Assembly (NCBI GenBank): GCA_016125085.1
Contig: WGMM01000034.1
Coordinates: 1-53,589, forward strand
DNA: 53,589 bases
Reading direction: 5' to 3'
Origin: a bacterium
Lineage (GTDB): Bacteria > Planctomycetota > Planctomycetia > Isosphaerales > Isosphaeraceae
Within the stretch, counting starts at the first letter, position 1. Each line of letters starts with the position of its first letter. A model generated the notes under the pieces. The model was not told the origin of the DNA. It saw only the letters and a list, made by a program, of their open reading frames with translations, and did no database searches. Shown here piece after piece: positions 42,033 to 50,494 of the stretch. Made by a program: the position numbers and the translations under genes.

Positions 42033-44120
42033 ATGAGTACGGACAAGATCGCATATCGTCCTGAGATTGACGGCCTGAGGGCGATTTGCGTGCTTGGTGT
42101 GATCCTGTTTCACACCAACCTCGGCTTTTCCGGGGGATTCGTCGGAGTCGACGTATTCTTCGTGATCTCCGGCTTCCTGATTTCGAAAATCGTGCTCGCC
42201 GAAATCCGCTCAGGCCAGTTCAGTCTCGTCGGCTTCTGGGAACGTCGCATCCGGCGCATTTTCCCGGCCGTCCTGTTCATGCAGGCGACCGTTCTGGCTC
42301 TTGGATTCCTGCTCTACTTTCCTGTCGATTACTACAACCTTCTTGTCGCAAGCCGCTGGCTCATTCTTGGCGTGCCGAATTTCTATTACTGGTCCTCCCT
42401 CGATTACTTCAACGACAGCGGCACGATGTTCCCGCTGTTGCACACCTGGTCTCTGGGTGTCGAGGAGCAATTCTATGTCCTGTTCCCGATCGTCATGGTC
42501 GTGCTCGTCCGGCGTTTTCCACGCAGAGTGCTGCCCGTCCTGACGATCGCCGCATCGATCTCCTTCGCCATCAACCTCTATCAGGTGCGTACGGGGCAAT
42601 CGGCGACGGCATTTTTCCTGCTCCCGGCCCGGGCCTGGGAATTGCTGCTGGGCTGCATTCTGACGCTCGTCAACCCGGTCGCATCGCTCAGCCCCCGCCG
42701 CCGCGAGGTGCTTTCGCTCATGGGGCTCGGTGGAATTCTGGCCGCCATGATGACTTTCGACGAAACTATGACATTCCCGGGGGCGAACGCCCTTCTGCCG
42801 GCGGTCGCGGCCTGCTTGTTCATCGCTTCGAACGCCCCCGAACCGACACGCAGCGGCCGGTTTCTGGCTCGGCCCGGCTTCGTGACCACAGGAAAAATGT
42901 CGTTTTCGCTCTATCTGTGGCACTGGCCCCTGATCGCATTCGCGAATCTCTACTTTCCCGACCAGCGCTGGCTCGGGATCGTCGCAGCACTGGCGTGCGT
43001 GCCCGTCGCTCACTTCGCCTGGCAGCGCATCGAAGAGCCTTTCCGCAGGAAGAGCGTCTTCGTGACTCGACCCGCGTTGTTCCGCTTCTTCGTGGTGGCG
43101 AACCTGGGACTCTTCGCCTTCACGCAGGCCGGCAAATGGACGAACGGGTTCCACCAGCGGGTTTACGCCCTTCCAGGCTCGGCACGGGCGATTTATCTGG
43201 CAAGTCAGGACGATTTCACCTTCCTGCCTGCCGGAAACTGTACACAGGACGACTTTCTGGCCGGACGCACCGAAACGCTCGGTGCCGACGTACACGGCGG
43301 TCCGGCGTTCTTTCTCTGGGGCGACAGCCACGCGATGGCCGTAAGCCGCACCATCGACAAAGTCGCCCGAGAGCAGGGCGTCAGCGGTCTCTATGCCTTC
43401 TCGCTCGGGCTGAATATCGTTCCGCCGGTTGATTCGACGAACCATCGCGCCCCTAAACGGCCACCGAATACGAGCGAAATCAACGCACGAATGCTGGAAA
43501 AGATCGAAGCGAGCGGCATTCGCCACCTCATTCTGATAAGCCGCTGGGCGAAAAATCTGAAATATCCGCAAGGCCCGGACGATCTCGTGGCTTTCGTCCG
43601 TTTCGTTCGGGAAAAGGCACCCGAGTTGACCATTCACATCGTCGACGAAGTCCCTGAACACCGCTACGTGCGCAGAACATTCTATTATCAGTCTGTGCTT
43701 TCGTCGGCGTTCGGATGGCCATTCCGGTTCCGACCGACCGATCGGGACGATTACGCCGCGATGACAGCGCCGATCGATGCGGCCCTGGCCCGAATCGACG
43801 ATCCTCAAGTGAATCGAGTGAAAATCGGCGAGCGCTTCTTCGACGCCTCTGGCCAGCTTGAATTTCGCGACGGCACACGCAGCTACTACATCGACGAAGA
43901 TCACCTTTCCATTTACGGCTCCGAAAAACTCTTGAGGCCCGTGATCGAAGAGGTGATGGCTCAGATCGCTTCGACAGGCGGACCATCAGGCACTTCCCGG
44001 CAAAATGGCGATTCACGACTCGCCCGGACGCGTCCACGAAGCGTGCTGCATCATCACAACATTCCTCGTCGGCCCGTCACGGCTTTGCCAGGCGGCCAGT
44101 CGACCCTGCGAAGCAACTGA
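42033..44120 (+). CDS. OafA/YrhL-type membrane acyltransferase with SGNH domain
   Basis: From the ATG at 42033 the protein has 695 residues; the frame opens 45 nt earlier but the family N-terminus (Y-R-P-E-I-D-G-L-R-A-I) starts here. The acyltransferase-3 part (about 1-360) has ten or so helices and the landmarks H27 in V-I-L-F-H, F-V-G-V-D-V-F-F-V-I-S-G-F-L-I, R-R-I-R-R-I-F-P and T-W-S-L-G-V-E-E-Q-F-Y. The C-terminal part (about 380-680) is SGNH-like, with G-D-S-H at 430-433 and D-E-D-H-L-S near 624 for the Ser and Asp-x-x-His. Such fusions add acetyl or other acyl groups to cell-surface sugars. The target glycan is unknown; no sugar pathway genes lie nearby. Confidence 0.9.
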   Translation: MSTDKIAYRPEIDGLRAICVLGVILFHTNLGFSGGFVGVDVFFVISGFLISKIVLAEIRSGQFSLVGFWERRIRRIFPAVLFMQATVLALGFLLYFPVDYYNLLVASRWLILGVPNFYYWSSLDYFNDSGTMFPLLHTWSLGVEEQFYVLFPIVMVVLVRRFPRRVLPVLTIAASISFAINLYQVRTGQSATAFFLLPARAWELLLGCILTLVNPVASLSPRRREVLSLMGLGGILAAMMTFDETMTFPGANALLPAVAACLFIASNAPEPTRSGRFLARPGFVTTGKMSFSLYLWHWPLIAFANLYFPDQRWLGIVAALACVPVAHFAWQRIEEPFRRKSVFVTRPALFRFFVVANLGLFAFTQAGKWTNGFHQRVYALPGSARAIYLASQDDFTFLPAGNCTQDDFLAGRTETLGADVHGGPAFFLWGDSHAMAVSRTIDKVAREQGVSGLYAFSLGLNIVPPVDSTNHRAPKRPPNTSEINARMLEKIEASGIRHLILISRWAKNLKYPQGPDDLVAFVRFVREKAPELTIHIVDEVPEHRYVRRTFYYQSVLSSAFGWPFRFRPTDRDDYAAMTAPIDAALARIDDPQVNRVKIGERFFDASGQLEFRDGTRSYYIDEDHLSIYGSEKLLRPVIEEVMAQIASTGGPSGTSRQNGDSRLARTRPRSVLHHHNIPRRPVTALPGGQSTLRSN

Positions 44121-44280
44121 CACGCGCTCAGGCTGAGCCTTAAAGCGTTCGCGAATCGACCGGCATTTCCGTGCCCGGGCCCTCCGGGTTCCAGCTCGGA
44201 AATTCGCGTTCGAAGCGGCGATCCGCAATCAGCGAATGTCTTCGGACTGATGCTGGGAGAACGCGGAAATTTCGACCCAC

Positions 44281-44308
44281 TTGACATTGTATCAAAGACT
44301 GATACATT
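44281..44308 (+). promoter_or_regulatory. promoter with embedded GntR operator palindrome
   Basis: TTGACA (44281-44286), a 16-nt spacer and TACATT (44303-44308) form a promoter whose start should fall at or next to the ATG at 44315. TGTATCA, 5 nt and TGATACA (44288-44306) form a perfect 7+7 palindrome filling the spacer. A bound regulator would block RNA polymerase. Confidence 0.7.
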
Positions 44309-44314
44309 GAGATT

Positions 44315-44728
44315 ATGATTACGATCTCGATGAACAGTCCGGTGCCGCTGCACGACCAGATCGTGGACCAGTTGCGGCGTCTTCTCGCTACAGGCGGGCT
44401 GACGGTCGGCGACGAACTGCCTCCTGTTCGACAGCTCGCTGGCGACCTCGGCATCAATCTCAACACCGTGGCCCGTGCTTACCGCGAACTGACCGATGCC
44501 GGCCTCCTCGCCTCGGCCAGGGGCAGGGGCACGGTCGTCATCGCCACCGTCGAAGCCGGTGCCGAGATTCGCCAGGCCCAGCGAGACCAGATCGAAAACC
44601 ACATCGGATCCGCCATGGCCGACGCCAAACTCGCCGGCTGCGGACCTGAAGAAACACGTGCCATGATCCAGCGCCAGATTGCCCGCCTCTGGGGCGAAGA
44701 CCAACGATTTCCGGAGATTGCCCGATGA
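44315..44728 (+). CDS. GntR-family transcriptional regulator, YtrA subfamily
   Basis: At 137 residues it is the short YtrA type: a winged helix-turn-helix (about 10-75, with P-L-H-D-Q-I-V-D-Q-L, L-P-P-V-R-Q-L-A-G-D-L-G-I-N and N-T-V-A-R-A-Y-R-E-L) and a short helical tail for dimer formation instead of a large ligand domain. YtrA regulators usually repress their own operon, often with a transporter or membrane gene. Here the stop overlaps the start of a membrane-protein gene as ATGA. The palindrome at 44288-44306 is probably its operator. The predicted transcription start coincides with the ATG, and no ribosome site exists, so the message may be leaderless. Confidence 0.9.
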   Translation: MITISMNSPVPLHDQIVDQLRRLLATGGLTVGDELPPVRQLAGDLGINLNTVARAYRELTDAGLLASARGRGTVVIATVEAGAEIRQAQRDQIENHIGSAMADAKLAGCGPEETRAMIQRQIARLWGEDQRFPEIAR

Positions 44729-45639
44729 ACGATTTCCCCGTCGATCTGTTCCGTGGCTTCATGACCGCCTTCGTGCCCGGCATGCTCCTTTTCCCGCTGA
44801 TCTTCGTGCTGGCCGTCCCCACGAAAGTCGAAGAGCCGGAAGCGACGGATGCCGCGAGAAAGCGTCAATTCGCACTGGCGATCTTCACCATGCTGGCGAT
44901 ATCGGTGTGGGGCGGGCTTGCTCTGATCGCAAGGGAAACACGCCTGCCAGTCTTCGAACACTCCAGCCGAATGGCCTGGGTCATGTTCTTTCCCCTCTGG
45001 TTCGGCCTGGGGATGCCTGCCGTGATCGCTAAAAATCCGGCCTGGGGCGGAGTTTGCCGGCCGATGGAAACACCGGGCTCGCCAGTTCGTACGGCATCGC
45101 TCAAGCCGAGGCATCGGGATAACCCGATCCGAACCTGGCACTGGGTGCTAATGGCCATCGCAAGTCTCGTCCCGCTGATCCTGCTCGCCAGCCGGGGCGC
45201 GTTTTCGTTCGGGCCAGATGGCCCTGTCGCCGCATCCGCACGCTTTCGCTGGGCTCTGATCACCGGCGTTTATGGCTTCTGTTCGCTGATTACGCTGCCG
45301 ATCGTGCCGATCTCAGTCCGCAAATCGCTCGTCGAACCCGAACCGCTCGACCCTTCAGGTTCTCCGGAACTCGAAGCCATGTACCGGTCCGAACGCCGCA
45401 AGAGAATTCTCGGCCTGTTCTGGCTGCTGGGAGTCGCTCAGCCACTGATGATTGGGACGATTATGAATGCCACCGTTTGGGGCACGCCAGCCTCTGGTCG
45501 GACACTGGGCATGATCGGCGCCATAGGCGGCACGACGATCGGCCTGGCGGGGGGCGTCATCGGCACGATCGCCACGATCCGCCGCGTGCGGATCGCCGAA
45601 GAACGCGCCCGGCTCGAAGCGGCCTCGAAAGTGCGCTGA
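44725..45639 (+). CDS. multi-pass membrane protein, function unknown, coupled to GntR regulator
   Basis: The 304-residue protein has about seven hydrophobic segments (near 8-30, 48-68, 78-98, 140-158, 172-192, 228-250 and 258-282) and no recognised family motif. The N-terminus lacks a cleavable signal. Its start overlaps the regulator stop by 4 nt, so both should be made from one message and controlled by the upstream palindrome. In other bacteria YtrA-type regulators pair with ABC transporters or small immunity-like membrane proteins for envelope stress, but no ATPase is encoded here. A role in envelope stress is only an analogy. Confidence 0.7.
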   Translation: MNDFPVDLFRGFMTAFVPGMLLFPLIFVLAVPTKVEEPEATDAARKRQFALAIFTMLAISVWGGLALIARETRLPVFEHSSRMAWVMFFPLWFGLGMPAVIAKNPAWGGVCRPMETPGSPVRTASLKPRHRDNPIRTWHWVLMAIASLVPLILLASRGAFSFGPDGPVAASARFRWALITGVYGFCSLITLPIVPISVRKSLVEPEPLDPSGSPELEAMYRSERRKRILGLFWLLGVAQPLMIGTIMNATVWGTPASGRTLGMIGAIGGTTIGLAGGVIGTIATIRRVRIAEERARLEAASKVR

Positions 45640-45659
45640 TCGAATCGCACCGGCTCTTT

Positions 45660-46691
<1,032 letters not shown>

Positions 46692-46777
46692 GGGATTTCA
46701 GGCTCCGGTCGAGTTCGATGGCGCCGACAGTGCGGACGAGTCGATGACTCCATCATAACATCGAACCACGCGAAACC

Positions 46778-46966
46778 TCAGCCGTCATGCCTTGGCCGGA
46801 AGAGCATCAGCCCCGCGGCCGCCAGGCACAGGCCGCCGGAAACGGCATAAACGTATCTCAACAGTACGAACCCGAGCGGTTCGAACGTCGCCAGGTAGCC
46901 GAATCCGCAAAATAAGGCGATCGCAAAGAGGACCAGGGCAAGCGCGACTCGGGAAAATGATGGCAT
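46778..46966 (-). CDS. small two-helix membrane protein
   Basis: From the ATG at 46966 the product has 62 residues with two hydrophobic segments (about 5-25 and 33-53) and a basic end. The frame is open to 46993. No family is recognised. It lies between the alcohol dehydrogenase and a hypothetical gene on the same strand. Codon use and the clean membrane pattern argue for a real gene, but its size leaves doubt. Confidence 0.5.
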   Translation of the reverse strand: MPSFSRVALALVLFAIALFCGFGYLATFEPLGFVLLRYVYAVSGGLCLAAAGLMLFRPRHDG

Positions 46967-47026
46967 GAATGATCGGTCTGCATCAGTTGGCAAAATCGAA
47001 CTGTGAGAAATGTGCGAACCGATCGT

Positions 47027-47575
47027 TCAGGAGAGGCTGACTTCCTTGGCTCCATGAGTTTCGAGCCTGTCGATCATGTCCTGAACCGCTTCCGGGGGAG
47101 CCGACCCGAAATCGACCGTCCATTCCACGCCGCCCTCGATTCCTTTGGGCTCACCGAGATAGTGAACGACGCCGAACAGCCCCTGTCCGTCCGCCTGGTT
47201 CGCATCGTCTGGGTCGAACCATCGCAGGAACCAGGCCTTCAAGACTTTCGAAGTTTCCTCTTCGCTCAGGCCGGAGACCGTGACCTTCGTCCAGTCCCAG
47301 ACGAACGGGCTGACACTCAAACGGCATTCGCCATAAGCGACCGTGAATGGCTCGAAGCCAAGGCTGCTCGTGGAGTTGACCATGACCGAACTCCCGTCGC
47401 CGCCGCGCGGAATGAGATCGGCCCGGTAAGGCAGATCGAGTGGCCCGGAAACCGCCAGATCTCCGGATTCGATCCGAAAAGCCGGCTCGACATGAGCGTC
47501 CGAAGCCGCAATCGCATCCGCAAGTTCCTGTGCATACTGCGCGCGAATGGCGGTGAAAAGTTCGATGAGCGTCAT
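47027..47575 (-). CDS. conserved-looking hypothetical protein
   Basis: From the ATG at 47575 the protein has 182 residues and no signal peptide or membrane segment. It contains M-T-L-I-E-L-F-T-A-I-R near the start and an acidic, Trp-containing second half (W-D-W-T-K-V-T-V-S-G-L and W-F-D-P-D-D-A-N). The frame is open 500 nt further upstream, but that part crosses a REP-like element and another small frame and lacks coding character. I do not recognise a family. A soluble cytoplasmic protein is the most that can be said. Confidence 0.65.
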   Translation of the reverse strand: MTLIELFTAIRAQYAQELADAIAASDAHVEPAFRIESGDLAVSGPLDLPYRADLIPRGGDGSSVMVNSTSSLGFEPFTVAYGECRLSVSPFVWDWTKVTVSGLSEEETSKVLKAWFLRWFDPDDANQADGQGLFGVVHYLGEPKGIEGGVEWTVDFGSAPPEAVQDMIDRLETHGAKEVSLS

Positions 47576-47682
47576 AGTGGGTTTCGAGCTCCCTGGCATA
47601 AGCGATGTGGCGAAGGCTCCGCAAGTTAAGACCATCACTACTTCGCCATCTGACCTCATTGTCTCTGATTGATCCATAGATT

Positions 47683-47847
47683 TTATAACTTTGACCCTGA
47701 TAGCATTCCATTCCAAAGCCTGATCTTGTCGCAAAGACGTTCGATTTTGCTTTCCAGATCGAGTGGTTTGAGAGCTATGCGATCGATTATGAGGTTCGTC
47801 AGGTAAATCTTCGGGTTGTCCATCATCAATTCCGCGATCGATCTCAT
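47683..47847 (-). CDS. possible 54-residue protein or gene remnant
   Basis: The ATG at 47847 opens 54 codons, reading M-R-S-I-A-E-L-M-M-D-N-P-K-I-Y-L and then two amphipathic stretches including L-D-L-E-S-K-I-E-R-L-C-D-K-I. The residue mix looks protein-like, unlike the shadow frames nearby. The frame continues upstream of the ATG without stop for at least 20 codons, so it may be the end of a decayed gene cut by the REP-like element. No good ribosome site is visible and no family is recognised. Confidence 0.3.
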   Translation of the reverse strand: MRSIAELMMDNPKIYLTNLIIDRIALKPLDLESKIERLCDKIRLWNGMLSGSKL

Positions 47848-47918
47848 GAATGAATGCGATTCGCACGCGAATCGGCAATTCTGAATGGATGGCGTATCGC
47901 TTTGCCTGCCGGTGATTC

Positions 47919-47963
47919 GCCCTGAAAGGGCGGAGGGTCAACAGCCCCGGGTGAAAACCGGGG
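47919..47963. repeat. REP-like element
   Basis: GCCCT-GAA-AGGGC forms a small hairpin, followed after 12 nt by CCCCGG-GTGAAAA-CCGGGG. The same order and spacing, with a longer second loop, occur at 53378-53433, so these are copies of one dispersed element. Confidence 0.7.
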
Positions 47964-48252
47964 AATGCGGTCAAGATGCAAAATGTCTTGCGACCTGCAA
48001 GGCTGCAGATCTTGAATAGCGATTTCCTTGGAAACTGGAGGTTTTCCTGCACCCTTTCGGAGTGCTGCCCCATTCGATGATAGCCCGACTCATTCCGAAT
48101 TCGATTTCACCTGCGGGAATCCTTGACGAGCCCCATAATTCATAGCCCTCATCTGTTGAGAAATAAAGAGTTCGAAAGATGGATCGGAATCGAACGCCCA
48201 ATCAAATCGACCTGTTCAAGATTGTACTATTCTAGAGTGATTCGCAAGCCCG

Positions 48253-48476
48253 TCAGGCTCTGAACTGCCACTTTTTCGGATCCCGCTTGTCGTGAAACAC
48301 GGCGATCACCTCGATTCGATCGACCTAGATTCGATAGAACACTCCATAAGGAAATTGCCGCACGCGGATTCGACAGATGCTGCCGAAGACCGTTGCGTGG
48401 CGATCCGCTCGTACCATGCGGCTGCCTCTTCGAACTCCCGATCCGCGTCCGGGCTCAGGACGACCGGAAGATTCAT
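48253..48476 (-). pseudogene. decayed ParE/RelE-family toxin gene
   Basis: From the ATG at 48476 the frame gives M-N-L-P-V-V-L-S-P-D-A-D-R-E-F-E-E-A-A-A-W-Y-E-R, the normal start of a ParE/RelE toxin. The expected middle (about 40 residues) is missing. The end resumes in another frame: R-V-R-Q-F-P-Y-G-V-F-Y-R-I, then TAG in place of a sense codon, then V-D-R-I-E-V-I-A-V-F-H-D-K-R-D-P-K-K-W. Thus it has a deletion, a frame change and a nonsense codon. The ATG overlaps the antitoxin stop as ATGA. Toxins of this family cleave ribosome-bound mRNA or poison gyrase; this one should be inactive. Confidence 0.8.
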
Positions 48477-48709
48477 TTGCGAATCCGCTTCAGCACGCGT
48501 TCTTTCGCTTCTGCCCAAGGCACGGCGGAAGCCGGGTTTCGATCCAGTTCTTCGATTCTGCGCTGAAGTTCGGCTTTCGTCTCGGCCGAGAGCTCGGCGT
48601 CGAAACCCTCTTCCGCGATACGATCCCAGACATCCTGAACGAGCCTGATGCGATCGTCGATCGACCAGGATTCGACCTCACTGAGAACGGATCTGTAATC
48701 CATTGTCAT
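48473..48709 (-). CDS. addiction-module antitoxin (Unstab_antitox-like), apparently intact
   Basis: From the ATG at 48709 (an alternative lies at 48703) the protein has 78 residues. It reads V-E-S-W-S-I-D-D-R-I-R-L-V-Q-D-V-W-D-R-I in the first half and L-S-A-E-T-K-A-E-L-Q-R-R-I-E-E-L, then P-W-A-E-A-K-E-R-V, the hallmark of the small antitoxins paired with ParE/RelE toxins in cyanobacteria and planctomycetes. No stop or frameshift is present, in contrast to its partner. It overlaps the toxin start as ATGA. An orphan antitoxin could still neutralise a related toxin elsewhere or repress its own promoter. Confidence 0.82.
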   Translation of the reverse strand: MTMDYRSVLSEVESWSIDDRIRLVQDVWDRIAEEGFDAELSAETKAELQRRIEELDRNPASAVPWAEAKERVLKRIRK

Positions 48710-48719
48710 TAACGCCGTT

Positions 48720-48773
48720 CGTACATACCGTACGCATTGGTGATTCGGTGCCTTACGCCATAAATTCATCATA
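48720..48773 (-). promoter_or_regulatory. predicted antitoxin promoter with inverted repeat
   Basis: On the minus strand TATGAT (48773-48768) is a good -10, though the -35 is weak. CGTAC-N5-GTACG (48720-48734) lies between it and the antitoxin start and is a candidate site for autoregulation by the antitoxin. Confidence 0.4.
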
Positions 48774-48793
48774 ACAGAGATGAAGAACGAATC

Positions 48794-48827
48794 CATCGAG
48801 CCCGGCCATTTCCGATCGGGCTCGATG
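48794..48827 (-). terminator. terminator of the WD40 gene
   Basis: CATCGAGCCCG (48794-48804) and CGGGCTCGATG (48817-48827) form a perfect 11-bp stem with a 12-nt loop, 16 nt after the WD40 stop codon. A moderately T-rich stretch follows on the minus strand. Confidence 0.7.
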
Positions 48828-48842
48828 TTCGCATGGGCAATC

Positions 48843-50465
48843 TTACTTCTTCGCCGGTTCGCCTGACTTTTCCAGGCCCGGGGCGGCGATGAAGTTGAGT
48901 GCGGGCTTGGCGTCTTCGGCGTTCCAGACGATCACGCGGCCGTCCCAGCCGCCGGCGGCGACTTTCTTGCCGTCCTTCGAAACGGCCACCGAATAGACCC
49001 AGTCCGACTGGCCGGGGAACTGCTTCGGATCTCCCAGGTTTTCGGACTTGAGGAACCGCACCGTCTTGTCGGCCGAGGCAGCCAGCAGGCTCTTGCCGTC
49101 GGGCGAAAGGGCCAGCTTGAAGACTTCGCCGCCGAATCCGCCGGCGTTTCGAACCTGTTTAGCCTCGCCTTCGGGTGTCCAGGCACGTACCTGGCGGTCG
49201 GCACCGGCTGAGAGAATCTGCTTGCCGTCGGCGCTGAAGACGGCCGTGAAGACCGGCTCGTTATGACCGGGGAAAGTCACGAGCGACTCCTTCTTGACGA
49301 CGTCGAAGACCTTCGTCGTCTTGTCGCGGCTGGCCGAAACCAGCTTCGTGCCGTCGGGGCTGAAGTTCAGGTCGAGGATCCAGTCGGCATGGTCTTCCAG
49401 CTGCAGGTCGAGCTTGCCATCCGGCAAAGTCCACACGCGGATCGTGCGATCGGCACCGGCGGCGGCGACTTTCTTGCTGTCGGGGCTGAAGGCGATGGCG
49501 AAAATCGCGTCCGACGCTTCGCCCAGGTCCAGGGCGAACTCGGCGGTGCCGTCCGGCTTGGTCTTCCAGAGCTTGGCCGTGCCGAAGCGGCCGGGGTCGC
49601 CGGCGGCGGTGGCCAGCCAGGCACCGTCGGCGCTGTAGGCGAGGTCGTAAATGCGTTCCTGAAGGGGCTTGATACGCTGGCGGATCGAGCCGTCGGCCAG
49701 ATTCCACACGATCGCTTCATGGAAGCCGCCAGTGGCCAGGCTGGTGCCGTCGGGCGAGAAGGCCAGGGCCGTGATCGGCACGGCCGTCGGGTATTTGTCC
49801 GGAACGGGCACCACCGTGCTCTTGTGCAGCAGGGTCGGCCAGTCTTCCTTCGGGTCCTTGCCGTCATATTTGGCCCCTTCCTTGATCCAGGTTTCGATCA
49901 GGGCAATCTGATCCAGCGGCATCGGCTCCTGCTTCCAGGGCATCCGGGGGCTGCCGTCGTGGCGGATCAGTTCGACGAAATAGCTGGCATCGGCATCGCC
50001 GGGCACGATCGTGATATCCTCGCCCTGCTGGCCACCTTTGGCGAGCTGGGCGAAGGTCGTCATCACGTATTTGCTTTCGCTCTTGCGCGGGTTGTGACAG
50101 GCGATGCAGTTACGAACCAGCAGCGGGGCCACGTTCTTCATGAAGCTCACCGTGCCTGGCTTTTCGGCCGCGGCCGGCTTGGCGGGTTCGGCGGGCTTTT
50201 CCGCAGGTTTGGGCTGTTCCTTCGGCGGCTCGGGCTTTTTCTCTTCAGGCTTCGGCGGTTCGGGCTTCTTTTCTTCAGCCTTGGCCGGGGCGGCCGGTTT
50301 GGCTTCCTGTTTCGGCGGCTCAGGTTTCTTGTCATCGATAGCTTTGGCGTTCGAGGACAGGCCCAGGCACAGAGCCAGACCGAACGATGCGGCAGCGAAC
50401 CGGATCATGTGCGAAACTCCGGACAGGGCGGTCGAAGCGGGATATGCGGATTTCGAAAGCGTCAT
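48843..50465 (-). CDS. exported WD40 protein with planctomycete cytochrome C domain
   Basis: At 540 residues (GAGGTG about 8 nt before the ATG at 50465; the ATG at 50408 is an alternative) it has a signal peptide ending near N-A-K-A-I. A Lys-Pro-Glu-rich linker covers about 45-103. A PSCyt1-type domain follows with C-I-A-C-H at 120-124 and a late M-P-W-K-Q-E-P-M. From about 215 to 525 it contains six to seven WD40-like repeats, each with the F-S-P-D-G-x-x-L/V-A signature and ending near V-W-N or similar, so a beta-propeller is expected. Planctomycetes often have such haem-propeller proteins; their role is not settled. It starts 29 nt after the PPC-domain gene, which is probably its partner. 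Confidence 0.9.
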   Translation of the reverse strand: MTLSKSAYPASTALSGVSHMIRFAAASFGLALCLGLSSNAKAIDDKKPEPPKQEAKPAAPAKAEEKKPEPPKPEEKKPEPPKEQPKPAEKPAEPAKPAAAEKPGTVSFMKNVAPLLVRNCIACHNPRKSESKYVMTTFAQLAKGGQQGEDITIVPGDADASYFVELIRHDGSPRMPWKQEPMPLDQIALIETWIKEGAKYDGKDPKEDWPTLLHKSTVVPVPDKYPTAVPITALAFSPDGTSLATGGFHEAIVWNLADGSIRQRIKPLQERIYDLAYSADGAWLATAAGDPGRFGTAKLWKTKPDGTAEFALDLGEASDAIFAIAFSPDSKKVAAAGADRTIRVWTLPDGKLDLQLEDHADWILDLNFSPDGTKLVSASRDKTTKVFDVVKKESLVTFPGHNEPVFTAVFSADGKQILSAGADRQVRAWTPEGEAKQVRNAGGFGGEVFKLALSPDGKSLLAASADKTVRFLKSENLGDPKQFPGQSDWVYSVAVSKDGKKVAAGGWDGRVIVWNAEDAKPALNFIAAPGLEKSGEPAKK

Positions 50466-50494
50466 GGTCGAGCACCTCGGTACGGTAAAAGGGG

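Larger units (their letters stand above)
47576..48252. other. gene-poor region with a REP-like element and a small open frame
   Basis: About 680 nt separate the hypothetical gene from the toxin remnant. They hold a REP-like element (47919-47963), a possible 54-codon frame (47683-47847) and small hairpins such as CTGCA-AGGC-TGCAG near 47995. The base composition is richer in A+T than the neighbours. It may be the scar of lost genes or mobile DNA. Confidence 0.5.

Noticed and set aside
42210..43904. A 564-codon minus-strand frame opposite the acyltransferase gene
   Set aside because: It is Arg/Gly/Asp/Glu-rich without domains, a shadow of the clearly recognisable acyltransferase/SGNH gene.
47576..48073. 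Upstream extension of the hypothetical gene at 47027-47575
   Set aside because: The extension reads through the REP-like element and lacks coding character; the ATG at 47575 gives a compact protein.
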